This document shows positions 10,663 to 21,045 of a stretch of DNA of 64,000 bases, piece after piece. Position 1 is the stretch's first letter. The number at the start of each line of letters is the position of its first letter. Below the pieces are notes generated by a model that worked only from the letters and a program-made list of their open reading frames with translations, made no database searches and was not told the DNA's origin. Source of the DNA: Anisus vortex (taxonomy: Eukaryota > Mollusca > Gastropoda > Planorbidae); NCBI GenBank assembly GCA_949126835.1, contig OX421498.1, positions 33,361,299 through 33,425,298 on the forward strand. The letters run 5' to 3'. The position numbers and the translations under genes were made by a program.

Positions 10663-10836
10663 GGGACCCGGCTGGTCCAGCGGTTAGTTCACCGGACTGT
10701 CAACCAAAAACCAACTGACAAGTCGCGGGTTCTAGCCCTGCCACCGACGGATCCCTGTCGCCCTGCATGAGTTTTGGGCCTAGTGGACGTAATAAGCTTC
10801 TATCTAGAAGGAACGTCTGTAAACTTATAAGATAAG
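10663..10836 (+). mobile_element. SINE-2, tRNA head plus LINE-type tail, nested in SINE-1
   Basis: The head has an A-box-like TGGTCCAGCGGTTAG and a B-box-like GGGTTCTAGCCC. The 3' part reads 'gttttgggcctag', 'ggacgtaataagcttctat', 'agaaggaacgtctgta' and 'ataagataag'. That tail closely matches the 3' UTR end of the LINE at 4141 and 18631, which is the sharing expected for a SINE mobilised by that LINE. Confidence 0.7.
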
Positions 10837-10952
10837 TAAAGACGGCTGGGCATTGTGCTGGTCTCACGATCGCCTCGTATGCCTCGGCCACGGACACTCG
10901 TGAACATTGCGTCGCATGCCAAACAGATCCAATTCGTGTAACGGGGATACTT
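10837..10952 (+). mobile_element. SINE-1 3' half (continuation of 10545 copy)
   Basis: Contains 'cgtatgcctcggccac' and 'gggatacttgttt', corresponding to the 'tgtgctggccacacaatc…gggatactttactt' half of SINE-1. Confidence 0.7.
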
Positions 10953-11087
10953 GTTTTGGTTTCACAGTTGCCTAATTGATGTGGCCAATTTCCAAGGTCA
11001 TTTAAGGGATAAATACCCCTCCACCCTCCACCCCCCCTAAACCCCATCCAACTCCTCAGACATGAATCACTATTTTTAATAGTCTCG

Positions 11088-11590
11088 TGAGCGCAGCGGG
11101 CGGAGTGGTTTCACCATTCCCAGTCAAGGTTGGATTACTGCAACAGTTGCCTGTGGGGGTCTGTCCCAGAACCAGCTGCAGTGACTACAGAGGGTGCAGA
11201 ACGCTGCGGCACGCATTGATTCGCGGGTCAAGAGGCAGGATCATATCCAATTCTAAACGAACTCCACTGACTCTAAGTGATGAAGCGAATAAATCACAAA
11301 ATTATGTCCTTTACGTACGGATGTAAGCTATAAATGGCACTTCTCTTTTCTACCTTCAAGAAATGATATCAAAGCACGAGACATCAAGGCAACTGTGCTC
11401 TTCATCACGGTCGATCCTTAATATTCCCCAATGTGGCTGGACACAAAAAGAAGTACCCAGGAGTGCACTCATTTGAATCGGTGGCGCCTTCTATATGGAA
11501 CAGCTTACCTCAGACACTCGGAGAAACTGAGACGAATGAGTCTTTTAAAAAACAAGCTTAAAAACTTTTCTCTTTGGCTAGAGCAGGGGC
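11088..11590 (+). mobile_element. CR1-like LINE remnant, C-terminal region, broken
   Basis: Conceptual translation in shifting frames gives pieces typical of the region after the reverse transcriptase of CR1/L2-like elements. These are LDYCNS-like 'ggattactgcaacag', a PILNELHWL-like 'ccaattctaaacgaactcca', then 'tcatttgaatcggtggcgcc' and LWNSLPQT-like 'atatggaacagcttacctca'. The same region is better preserved at 60225-60544. Stops and frameshifts make it a pseudogene. Confidence 0.72.
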
Positions 11591-11640
11591 CTCAAACTCG
11601 TATGAAGCCATGCGCCATTATATCACTTTAGAGATGTGTC
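11584..11640 (+). mobile_element. hAT-type left-end fragment
   Basis: CAGGGGCCTCAAACTCG resembles a hAT left end ('caggggtc…') abutting the LINE remnant. No right end is visible; followed by a long C-run at about 11660-11675. Confidence 0.3.
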
Positions 11641-11865
11641 AAGGGCCTTACGCCCCCCTCTCCCCCCCCCCCCCCAACAACCCAAAACCTAGTAAACAAA
11701 AAACACTCTATACATCATTTTACTACTTATAACTAATAATTTGCCAATTTACAATTTAGACACAAAGAATGATACCATGTTACGTATATAGAATTAACAA
11801 TAAAAATTTGACGTGTATCAGTGTTAGCTGTCTGAATTTCACGAATAGAACATTATTTGTAAGAG

Positions 11866-12133
11866 GAGGAGATGGGGAGAAAAGGATAGATGAAGAGAGA
11901 GGGAGAGAGACATTGGGAGAGAGAGGGAGGGAGAGAGAAATTGGGAGAGAGAAAAAAGAGAGAGAGAGAGAGGGAGGGAGAGAGAGGGAGAAAGAGGGAG
12001 GGAGAGAGAGGGAGAGAGAGAGGGAGGGAGAGAGTGGGAGGGAGAGAGAGAGGGAGAGAGAGGGAGAGAGAGGGAGGGAGATGGAGGGAGAGGGAGGGAG
12101 AGGGAGGGAGGGAGAGGGAGGGAGAGGGAGATT
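11866..12133. repeat. purine-only GAGA/GGGA low-complexity tract
   Basis: About 270 bases of almost only A and G on the plus strand, in degenerate GAGAGGGA units. It produces open frames on both strands (11769-12212 plus, 11780-12202 minus) that I do not regard as genes. Confidence 0.95.
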
Positions 12134-13150
12134 TAGAGAAATAAAAATTGGAACAAGCAGGAGACTAGAAACGGCGAAAGAAGTAAGAAACAAAAGCGCC
12201 ACCTATCAGTGATATACTCTTGCCAGCAGACGACAATTACCGGTAAATAGAAATGGCGGCTAAGTCCTTCCCTTGACCAAAAAGTGGAGAGGGGAGGAAG
12301 GGGCTAGCGTGCTCTATAACAGGTGTTGGGCAATCTGTACTAAAATATATATTTATAAATAATTCTACTATTGTTAAGGGGGACCTAAAACGCTGTGATG
12401 GCGACAGGTTTGAGTTGCTTGAAATCCAACTCCATTTTTGATCCGCCATTCCTAAATGCAACAGTTAAATATTATCATGACCACTGCGGTAGATTTGTTT
12501 TTGTCGTTGTGGTTTTTCATATAATGCACATCTTTTAAATGCCATTCCTTATAACATGTTCAAAAAACGTGTATTTCGCAGGTCATAACGCACCTTTACG
12601 GCGCCGCCTGATTCAGCCGACTCTCTGCATCATTGCACAGCTCGGAACTGAATGTTTGCTAATGGAAGTCGGAGTCATAACAAGAAGATATAAGATCCCT
12701 TTTTGTAAAATAAAAATTGGATGGCTGTTTTTTTTTTAAATATAATTATCACAAGGTCTTGCCGATGAAATAATTCATGCGTTGTGTTCGCTATATTACT
12801 TCCGGGTAAGACGGTCAGGGGTGGGTAGGGGAGATTACGGAAAGGAGTTAGGGGCGTAGGGGAGAGATTGGATCAAAATGTCATCAACCAATGTCCAGAT
12901 TATCCTCCCAAGTACTAGATCTTGTGCGTAAAAAAAAAAAACAACTTGAGGGAAATTCATATTGCATTAATGGATAGTGGGGCGGAAGGAGGAGGGTTTG
13001 GGTCGGTATGAGGCGCCACGGGATGAGCCAGGAAATGAATAGGATTGCAGAAGTGCATGCTGTCAGTGGCGCAATAAGGAAGTTTGATCAAACATGCTGT
13101 TAGGGTTTCAGAGCTTCCTACACCCCCTCCCTTTCCCCTCATCTTCCACC
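12134..13150. other. non-genic stretch
   Basis: No recognised gene. 12539-12739 is open for 66 codons after a 'tttcgcag' acceptor-like site, but the peptide has no recognisable character. A-run near 12930; GC-rich 'gggg' stretches near 12820-12860. Confidence 0.4.
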
Positions 13151-13278
13151 AACACGATCCCTATTAGAGAAATGTCCAATGGTCATTTAGTCATTGCGCT
13201 AATCTTTTATATTCAACACGATCCCTATTAGAGAAATGTCCAATGGTCATTTAGTCATTGCGCTAATCTTTTATATTC
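13151..13278. repeat. 64-bp tandem duplication
   Basis: Two copies, essentially identical, of a 64-bp unit beginning 'aacacgatccctattagag' and ending 'ttttatattc'. Confidence 0.92.
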
Positions 13279-13317
13279 GCGTTATATTCATTTCTTATAG
13301 TTTTTATTATTCTTTCT

Positions 13318-13454
13318 TCTCGAGTGGCATCGGGGCAAACCAGGAAAATCAATAACTGAACATCATTTAAAACACTACTCAAAATGCAGGACTAGGCTCA
13401 ACTATGGATTAGCGGAGGATGCAATAATCTTTTCTCTGTAACGTATAAGATAAA
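13318..13454 (+). mobile_element. LINE 3' end, short decayed copy
   Basis: Contains the 'cgagtggcatc…ggcaaaccagg' coding remnant, 'catcatttaaaacac', 'aaaatgcaggactag' (stop) and the 3' tail 'ggatgcaataatctttt…cgtataagataa'. Internal deletions relative to 4141. Confidence 0.72.
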
Positions 13455-13539
13455 TAATTGTGTCACCATTTATTGACATTAGGTGACGCAGACGGTGCGG
13501 ACGTGAGACGCGGTCATCAGCAGGATCCTCCTCCAGGGG

Positions 13540-13598
13540 GAGCCACGGTGGTCTAAGGACCGTTCGCTAGACTGCCGAACTGAAGGTCCCGGGTTCGT
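13540..13598 (+). mobile_element. SINE-1 head fragment
   Basis: 'agccacggtggtctaagga' to 'gaaggtcccgggttcg', the tRNA-like head with its B-box. It is cut off where a hAT-type fragment begins. Confidence 0.55.
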
Positions 13599-13599
13599 T

Positions 13600-13790
13600 T
13601 TGATAATAGTGTGCCAAAGTCGCATTTCAATTTCATTCAGCGTGCCAAAAGGCTAAAAGTAATCATGCTCTAGAATTGCAATTCTTATAGAAGAGACTGG
13701 AATTGTCTATAAGGGGAATTTTTGCGTGCATCTAAAAATTGCTCTGCGTGCCAAGTCTGGAACGCGTGCCATAAGCTTCTGAACCCCCGC
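13600..13790 (+). mobile_element. hAT-type short element, decayed
   Basis: 'gataatagtgtgccaaag', then 'ttgctctgcgtgccaagtct' and 'acgcgtgccataagc' parallel the element at 57608-57808 in the same order. The terminal repeats are lost. Confidence 0.5.
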
Positions 13791-13934
13791 TCTAATCTAC
13801 CCAGCTCTGATGAATAGCTGACAATACTTAAAGAAAAGTCATGACATGGCATCTTCGGCTTAAAGAAGACTAACCCAGTCGAGGAACACAAACTGGCCAA
13901 GTTTGACAACGGTGAAAAATTGGTTACGCATTAA

Positions 13935-14007
13935 CCCTTCCCGTACCGACCTACTTCTATCTATGCTGCCTTCAGTTCCGCTATATACGCGTCCGGGACT
14001 GTAAGGG
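13935..14007. mobile_element. 73-bp TTAA-flanked MITE, copy 2 (inverted)
   Basis: The near-exact reverse complement of the element at 6018-6090, same length, flanked by TTAA at 13931-13934 and 14008-14011. Two copies with the same ends and target support recent mobility of the family. Confidence 0.7.
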
Positions 14008-14011
14008 TTAA

Positions 14012-14424
14012 AATAGGCATGAAGCTATTCAAAAACTACTGTTGAGTTCGAGCCTTAAAAAAAAAAAGGTAGATATCGTCTACCATAAATAACTTCCTGT
14101 TTGCGCAATCAATGACGTTCTTTACATTCGAAGAAATAATTGCGGAGTTATTGCCATATCCTTGACCTGTTGGAGCTCTTTTCGTTTATAAAAAAAGGGC
14201 AGTCAAGAACAGTAATCCATTGTAAAACTGGAGTTACCTCCTCGCTAATGGCTAAGGAAGCTTCAGTTTGGCAGTTTGCCAGGTTTCAAGCTTTCCACAC
14301 TAACCCAGTGCGTTTTTTTTTAACCATTTTTTTTCAAGGCGCCCGAACACAAAAAAAAAAAAAAAAAAAAGTTAACATAAGCATAAAAAGCATAATATAA
14401 CAAAAGCAAAAGATGAACTATACT
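14012..14424. other. non-genic stretch with A-runs
   Basis: An A-run of about 18 at 14352-14370. The open frame 14140-14400 is not protein-like. Confidence 0.4.
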
Positions 14425-14534
14425 CCCAGCGGGCACACTAAGTCATTTCGAGGGGAAAAACACGTGGTTTCCACGCGTTTTCGTGGTTTCTACGCTTTTT
14501 TTCCTCATCGATATGACGTGGTGAGCCCACTGGG
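14425..14534. mobile_element. short inverted-repeat element (MITE-like)
   Basis: 'cccagcgggcacactaagtc' at the left and 'gacgtggtgagcccactggg' at the right are imperfect inverted complements enclosing about 70 bp. A 'cccagcgggca' motif recurs at 6188. No protein; target duplication unclear. Confidence 0.45.
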
Positions 14535-14683
14535 CTATGCATAGAAGAAGCTTCTGTTACGTATTGAATAATAGTGAAAAGAATGCTGATAAAGTCTGTC
14601 AATTATAGACTATTCTGACACATAATGTGTACTTTGGAAATCAACAAAGACGCAAATATTGCCCTGTTGCCTCAAGCTGTGAT

Positions 14684-14927
14684 GGGCACTGTGGTCGAGC
14701 GGTAGCGTGTTGGCCTTGCGTAGCGAAGGTTCGAATCCTGATGAAGGCTAGGATGTTTTTCCCAGGTCCCTGGAGTCTACCCAGCTCTCGTAGATACCTC
14801 AAATTTGTTGGAGGTTAAGTAAAGACGGCGGAGTATAGTGCTGGATACACAATCTCCTAGTGTGCCGTAGCCAGGGAAATCTGCTGAATGCTGTGTCACC
14901 GGCCCTATGGATCAGTTTGGTCTAACG
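14684..14927 (+). mobile_element. SINE-1, near full-length
   Basis: Head 'gggcactgtggtcgagcgg' with B-box 'ggttcgaatcct', body 'ggctaggatgtttttccc', 3' part 'cggccctatggatcagtttgg'. The TTTACT tail is degraded. Confidence 0.83.
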
Positions 14928-15779
14928 CCACACGCCTGTACCTATGAGTCTCAAAGCTGGCCAAGTGTGTAAACCTACGATACGTTCCCATTAAGAGTAC
15001 ACCGGTGGGCTAACGCATGGAGGGAAAAGCTTTTTTTGCACGTTGGAGGATTATTGCACTGCCGAGAAGCTCCGAGCCTCGGTGGGGAGGAAGCAATGTG
15101 CAAAACAGCCCGTCTCAACCCCACCCTGGGACCTCATAGCCTGGAATTTGTAGTACCGGGCGACAGTGCAGGTATAACGAGCGAGCCACCACGTCAATGA
15201 TACAATGGGAATTCTTCAGGTGGGGAGAGAAGTGCCATGCATGTGACTGCTGAGACAGTATTCTTTCGGATCTTGGTATGAGCCGACCCCCCCCCCCCCC
15301 CCCCCCATTGAGCCACCACTCAGTATCGTTACGCCTTGAAGATTCGACCGGTTACTTTTTTATTTAGACAATTATAAATCGGTCCGAATCCAAGTAAAAA
15401 CTAATTGCTGCAATCTTGTTTCAGTTGTATAGTCAACAATCACTAGATCGTAACCAATAGAAACGACCAAACGTTTATGGTGCTGATGTTGTTGTCGCCT
15501 AAGTGCGGGGCTAGTGCTAGGCAATGTTACACTATCGCATGTACGGTGAAGGGTCCTAATGACGTCTCCTCATCTACTTGGTGATTTATCTCTCTGTGTC
15601 ATTTACCTTGCTCCTGTTTCCACTTCTCCATGTTCTATTTAGACCATGTCCCAATTACGTACATTATATTTTAATTAATAGTTCAACCATTAGTGATAAT
15701 AGACGGGGGAAAAACATTACGTGGGTTTCATGGTTCTTTTTTAAACAAATGAATCGTAAAGTAACTTTTGACATTGCTT
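14928..15779. other. non-genic stretch
   Basis: No gene. A C-run at about 15289-15306. At about 15120-15195 there is a weak minus-strand tRNA-like phrase that could be a diverged SINE. Confidence 0.35.
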
Positions 15780-16340
15780 GATATACATGGAATGACATTT
15801 GAAATTCCTTAGGCCTATATATATATATGGAGTGGTTTTGGACATTCCTTATATATGAAATGGCATTTGACATTCTCTATATATGATATGACATTTAACA
15901 TACCTTATATATGAAAAAAGCATTCGCCATATTTGATATGACATTTGACATTCGTTTCATGTATATATTTAATGGCATTGAGATTTCTTATAATATTGAA
16001 ATGGTATTTGACACTCATTATGTATACAGAATGCCATTCGCCATTCCTTAAATATATGGTATGGCATTTGACCTGCCAGATATGCGGCATGATATGCCTA
16101 TACATGGTTTGACATTCACTTTTATGTATGTTTTGTATATTCCCTGATATATGGAAATCTATCTGATATTTCTTATATTATTTGGAATGCCATTTGACGT
16201 TCCTTTTATATATGGATTGACATCTATCATTCTTATATAAGTAATGCTATTTTATATCTATGTTTATGTAATGGCGTTTGATATTCATTTTACATATGGA
16301 TTGACATTTGTCATTGCTTACATATTTCACATATATATGT
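15780..16340. repeat. decayed AT-rich minisatellite
   Basis: Variants of 'atatatgaaatggcatttgacattcctt' recur irregularly at about 28-50 bp spacing (for example 15788, 15848, 15884, 15936, 16056, 16186). The copies are too diverged to give a clean unit. Confidence 0.65.
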
Positions 16341-16539
16341 CTCATAGTGTCTCATAGCATAAAACCCGAGACAGCTTCGGAGGGAATTCCCAGCGTGCTG
16401 CTTGCTAGACCACTGCCCTGTTTTTCCCCAATAAACAACCAAAGACATTAGCCTCCCAGCTTAATTAACAATACGTTTTCGTTTTCTCGGCCACGACATA
16501 CATACAATATCCGCATGTGTGGCAAGCGCAAGGCTCGGT

Positions 16540-16880
16540 CGCGTTTACTTTCCCCTAGCTAATGCCAGGAAGACATCAAGGCTAGATAGACTCCAGAAGC
16601 GCTCTGCTTCCACCCTATCCCATAACCACATTTTGACTGTTGGACGAGTGTATGCCATTCGTCTCGGTCCTGCATCACCATCTGGGAATCCGCAAGAGAC
16701 CTGCCGGTCCACTCCTTGATGTCATCCTGAAATCCTCTCTTCTGCCTGCCTCTCTTTCTTCCACCCTGTACTGTGCCCTGCAGTGGGGTTTTCGCCAGGC
16801 CTTCGGATCTTGCCCGTTCCATCTGAGATTTTTGCATTTAATGGCGCTGAGTAGATCCTCGTGAGGGCCAATTACGTTGG
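16540..16880 (-). mobile_element. non-LTR retrotransposon C-terminal remnant, minus strand
   Basis: The minus-strand frame (open 16559-16837) encodes SEGLAKTPLQGTVQGG, RKRGRQKRGFQDDIKEWTG, then LADSQ and DRDEWHTLVQQS. This Arg/Gly-rich, 'D-x-IKEWTG…QDR-x-x-W' block is a familiar C-terminus of mollusc and other invertebrate LINE ORF2 proteins. The 60680-60925 region has a second example. The copy is 5'-truncated with no reverse transcriptase core. Confidence 0.65.
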
Positions 16881-17329
16881 TGATTCGCCCTACAGCTCAG
16901 ATAAAAACAGAAAAGTGAGGGTGTTTTTGTTTTCCTGGATTTGAACTATTTTGAACCAGTACGTAACGTAATGGGAATCCTAAGCTCTGTCACAAGACCA
17001 CGACACCGCCCTATAATGTACAGGTAAAATTGAAGGCGTAAATGTATGCACTGGGTTAAGTGTAACAAAGATATATAAGCCCTGCTACTTGCACGGTTTT
17101 TGTTTTTGACAAAAGTGAAAACATTAAGGGTTTAATTAATGCAACAATGTAAAGGCAATGGAGTCGTAGAACTGTCACAAGTTTGCCATTTGTCACAGTT
17201 GACGGTATATACCTGCAGCGTTAAAGGTTGGGGTGGGGGGAGTGTTGGGAGGGGACAGTGGTTGCGGAGATAGAGCTCTGCTTTCCTTTCCCTGGTGCTG
17301 TATTGAAAAATGAATGTACTGGTGCGGTA
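16881..17329. other. non-genic stretch
   Basis: No recognised element or gene. Confidence 0.4.
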
Positions 17330-17710
17330 AGTGTGTGTGCAGGTGTGTGTGTGTGTATGTGTGTTACTGTGTGTCTATGAGTATGTTTCCGTGTGTCGTA
17401 TGTGTCTGTATGTGTTTTTGTTATTTCTGTGTATGTGTGCTTGTCTGTGTGTCTCTTTGTGAGTATGTGTTTATCCTTGAGTGTGTTTTTGTGTGTTAGT
17501 GTGGGTCTATGTGTGTTTCTGTGTGTCCGAGTGTGTCTCTGTCTATGTGTGTGTCCGTGTGTGTATGTGTGTGATTTTGTTATGTGTGTGTGTGTGTGTG
17601 TTTGTCTGTGTGTCTCTGTGTGTATCTGTCTGTATCTGTGTGTATCTTTGAGTGTATTTTGTATATGTCTTTGTGTGTCTTTGTGTGTCTGTGTGTGTGT
17701 CAGTGCATCT
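17330..17710. repeat. TGTGTC/TGTGT low-complexity tract
   Basis: About 380 bases of degenerate TG-rich units with TCTG and TATG variants. The 179-codon minus-strand frame and the plus-strand Cys/Val-rich frames across it are composition effects. Confidence 0.94.
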
Positions 17711-18391
17711 GTCTGCAGTGGGTCTGCACTAGTATCCCTATGAAGGCTTGGGTATGTCATTGTGTGTGCTCAACACGTCTTGAACATGTGAGTTGAATCT
17801 ACATACCCCCCTCCCCCTCACACACACATACAACCACCACTTGATTGTATATTTTATTACAGGTTGTATAAGTTGTCTAAGTTATATTCACATAATAAAG
17901 ACCGTAAGATTTTGTATTTATGATATAACATCCTTATTGTGGCCTTTTATCTTCCATGACGAATTACACTACAAATGGAATATCCAGAACCATGATGTAG
18001 CAGATCCTTTTTGGGCTTCTCTTGCTACAACTTATTTTAAATGCCTATGGAATACTTGAAGACTTTTTTTTGTTAGTATCTAGCCCTCCCCCCACCTTCC
18101 CTATCCCGCTCCTACGCGAGAAACTGTAGAGTGTAGAGCGAACATAGAATGTTGAAAGAGATTGGTTCGCAGCCTTTAGTCGTATTAAAGCCAGCTGATA
18201 AAGTCATGTGATTTACGTTCTACAGCTGACGGTATCTATTTATAACCACTAGTTCTAAGAAATACTGCGACTTAGCTCTCCACCCCCCCCCCTCCTCCCT
18301 CTGTCCAACCCATGCACCCCACCTGCAACCCCCCTTCCCCTGTTTTGTTGTATGTGTTAATTTCCAAGCCTTGCATGCCCAAAATATTGCA
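17711..18391. other. non-genic stretch
   Basis: No recognised gene. C-rich segments at about 17804-17820 and 18280-18345. Confidence 0.4.
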
Positions 18392-18462
18392 AGCACACAC
18401 ACACACACACACACAAACACACAAGCAGGCAAACACACATTCACATTAACACACACACACAA
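18392..18462. repeat. (CA)n microsatellite
   Basis: Interrupted ACAC tract of about 70 bp. Confidence 0.9.
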
Positions 18463-18630
18463 TTACACACTTCTTCAAATGCTGACCTACAAGCCCAACG
18501 ACTGTCTCTGAGTCTATGTTAACGACCCCCCCCCACCCCTCCCAACTCCCCCTTTTCTACCACACCTCGTCTCTATTTTTCACTGTAGGCCTAGATTCTA
18601 GATCTACTATATTATTATATTATCAGATGA

Positions 18631-19213
18631 CTTTTAAAATTAGGATTCATAAAAAGGAACTTTTACAAATGTAATAAGAACATAAAACTAAAATGCTATC
18701 TCACATTAGTTAGGCCTATACTAGAATATGCAGCACCTGTATGGGACCCATCAACTAAAGAAAACATTAAAAAATTAGAACAAATTCAAAAAAGAGCTGC
18801 AAGGTTCATAACTAGTGTATATTACCAATTAACAAGAGTAACACCATTAGTCAAATCACTAAACCTAGAAACACTAGAGGACAGAAGGGCAAAGAGTAAA
18901 GTAGTAATAATACATAAGGCATTAAACTCTAATTTAGAATTACAACACAATAGCAACCTGTTGCAAAGCTTAGATAAACATAAAGACAAAAACACTTTCC
19001 TTATCCCCTATGCGAGAACAAATACATATAAGTACTATTTCTTGCCGAGTGGCATTCGGGCATGGAATGGGTTTACTGAACAAACCAGGAAAACCAGTAG
19101 CTTAACATTATTTAAAACATTAATAAAAATGCAAGACTAGAATCGGACCACGGATGAGCGTAGGACGCAATAATCTTCTTTATAGAAGGAGCGTCTGTAA
19201 TGTATAAGATAAA
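18631..19213 (+). mobile_element. non-LTR retrotransposon 3' end, best-preserved copy
   Basis: An open frame of 169 codons (18631-19137, stop 19138-19140) without ATG, so it is a 5'-truncated remnant. The frame reads LLKLGFIKRNFYKC, VRPILEYAAPVWDPSTKE, KKLEQIQKRAARFITS, then YARTN and FLPSGIRAWNGF, and ends KTLIKMQD. This is the conserved segment just after the reverse transcriptase in Jockey/I/CR1-type LINEs (the 'LEYAxPVWxP … IQxRAARFI' block). The 3' UTR shares 'gagcgtaggacgcaataatc', 'agaaggagcgtctgtaatg' and the ATAAGATAA end with about ten other fragments here. A TGA at 18628 closes the frame upstream. No in-frame stop interrupts the 169 codons, so this insertion may be fairly young. 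Confidence 0.85.
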
Positions 19214-20026
19214 ATTGTGTTTGTCTTTTATTCTTTTTTTGTCTTCACAAATGTAAAAATCTATACAGCAATGAATCAAATTGGCCGATAAGATATTTTC
19301 TAATTAGTTCTAATGTATTTATTTAAGTACAAAACGAAAACAAACAATAATAATAATAATAATAACGGTGCAATACAAAGGGGGTTAAGTCCATGTCATC
19401 ACGAGAACCATTTTTTACTCAACAGGTAGGTCATTAGTTATTTTACTTTATGTGTAGACCTTCCGCCCCCTCCCTCCCCCTCATGTCATGGCGATCCGGC
19501 TGTATTTCCAAGAAACCAAGAGAAGAACTACTCTTGGAAACATTTAGCGCCGGCTCTCTCAACATATTACCTCCTCATTCCTCCCTCTCCATTACACTAC
19601 TATACTTCCCCTCCTCCTCCCAGCTCCCATACCACTTCCTTGAGTTGCTTGTTAGTGCAGGTCTTGATATTCCGTCTTCCAGTTTGTTTTAAGTTAAGCT
19701 TTGATTCGGTGATTGCTTTCATTATTTCAAAGTAGATCTAAAAAAGAATAACTTTATTTTAAGGTGTATGTGTGTTTGCGTGTTTGCGCATGCATGTTTA
19801 TCTGTTTCTCTACCATAACCCTCGTTGAATGAACATTACAGAGTGATAGTATCATAAAGTGTTTCTTGGAATTCTACAATAGAATTCCCCCCCCAACCCC
19901 CCTTTGCTTCATTGCCTCGACGAATAACATGTCCAGTCTCGCCACGTTACGAACAATTCTTATCTACACTGTGTAGTCTAAAGGACAGTAACAGAGGTGT
20001 AGGTAGGATACAAATGAAAAGCTACT
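19214..20026. other. non-genic stretch
   Basis: No gene. Short TAA repeats near 19345-19365. The open frame at 19450-19692 is Ser/Pro/Leu-rich and unlike known families. Confidence 0.4.
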
Positions 20027-20291
20027 AGGTCGTGGACAAATATTGGTCTTGTACCGAAGGTCCTGGGTTCGAATCCTGGTGAAGGCTAGAAAAAGTTCCT
20101 CGGGGTTGGAGGGTGTCTCTGTGTGTCTACCCAGCTCTGATCTTAGTTGGGGGTAAAGTAAAAGCGGCTGTGCATTGTGCTGGCCACACAATCACCTAGT
20201 ATAACGGTGGCCGCAGAAACTAGTGAACGCTGCTTCACCGGCCGTATGGATCAATTTTATCCAACGGGATACTTTACTTTACTTACTTTAA
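20027..20291 (+). mobile_element. SINE-1, near full-length, decayed head
   Basis: The head lost its A-box side but keeps 'taccgaaggtcctgggttcg'. The body and 3' part are typical ('gtctacccagctctgat', 'cattgtgctggccacacaat', 'gggatactttactttactta'). Confidence 0.85.
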
Positions 20292-20726
20292 AAAAAAATA
20301 CCACCACCACCGAACCATTCTTGCAATATCTGAATAAAAAAATATGTTTATTGTAGTCGAAGTCAACGAAGAATCACTCGAGCGTTGAGCGAGTCGATTG
20401 ATTTCTTACACTCGACTTTTACAGTCGCTACATTCTAAATTCTATTACAGAAGATTTGTATGCTGCTGAAATTTAATGGTTAAATCGATATTTGCTAATT
20501 GTCTAAAGGTCGCATTAATGTCTAGTATAATATATAAATATATAATAAACAACAAATAACAAAATACTTTACCCTTTCTTTATTTGAACACATGCGTTTG
20601 AGGTGTTTATAGATTTGAAAAGGTTATTGAAAGTTCAGAAATTTGACTTTGTTGAAATACTTTAAACATTTCAATACATTCATCCAAACTGTTGTGCATC
20701 TATTTATCCATCTATCCAGTCATCTT

Positions 20727-20727
<1 letters not shown>
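20292..20727. other. AT-rich non-genic stretch
   Basis: No recognised element or gene. Confidence 0.45.
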
Positions 20728-20817
<90 letters not shown>

Positions 20818-20865
20818 ATATATATATATATATATATAATCTCTATATATATCTATATCTGTCTT

Positions 20866-20946
<81 letters not shown>

Positions 20947-21045
20947 TTATCTGTCTCTCTGTCCAAATGTATGTACATTCATATGTACATCTATCATCAA
21001 GGCTATCTATCTATTTACCTATCTATCCATTTATCTAACTATCTA
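20728..21045. repeat. (TCTA)n microsatellite with TC and TA blocks
   Basis: A TC block (20728-20747), long TCTA arrays either side of a TA block near 20816-20838, and decaying TCTA/TCCA units to 21045. The Tyr/Leu/Ser/Ile open frames across it arise because TCTA has no stop in two frames. Confidence 0.96.

Noticed and set aside
11769..12212. 147-codon Arg/Glu/Gly-rich frame and its minus-strand Ser/Leu/Pro twin
   Set aside because: Both come from the purine-only tract.
17221..17760. 179-codon Thr/His-rich minus-strand frame
   Set aside because: Simply the CA strand of a TG-rich microsatellite.
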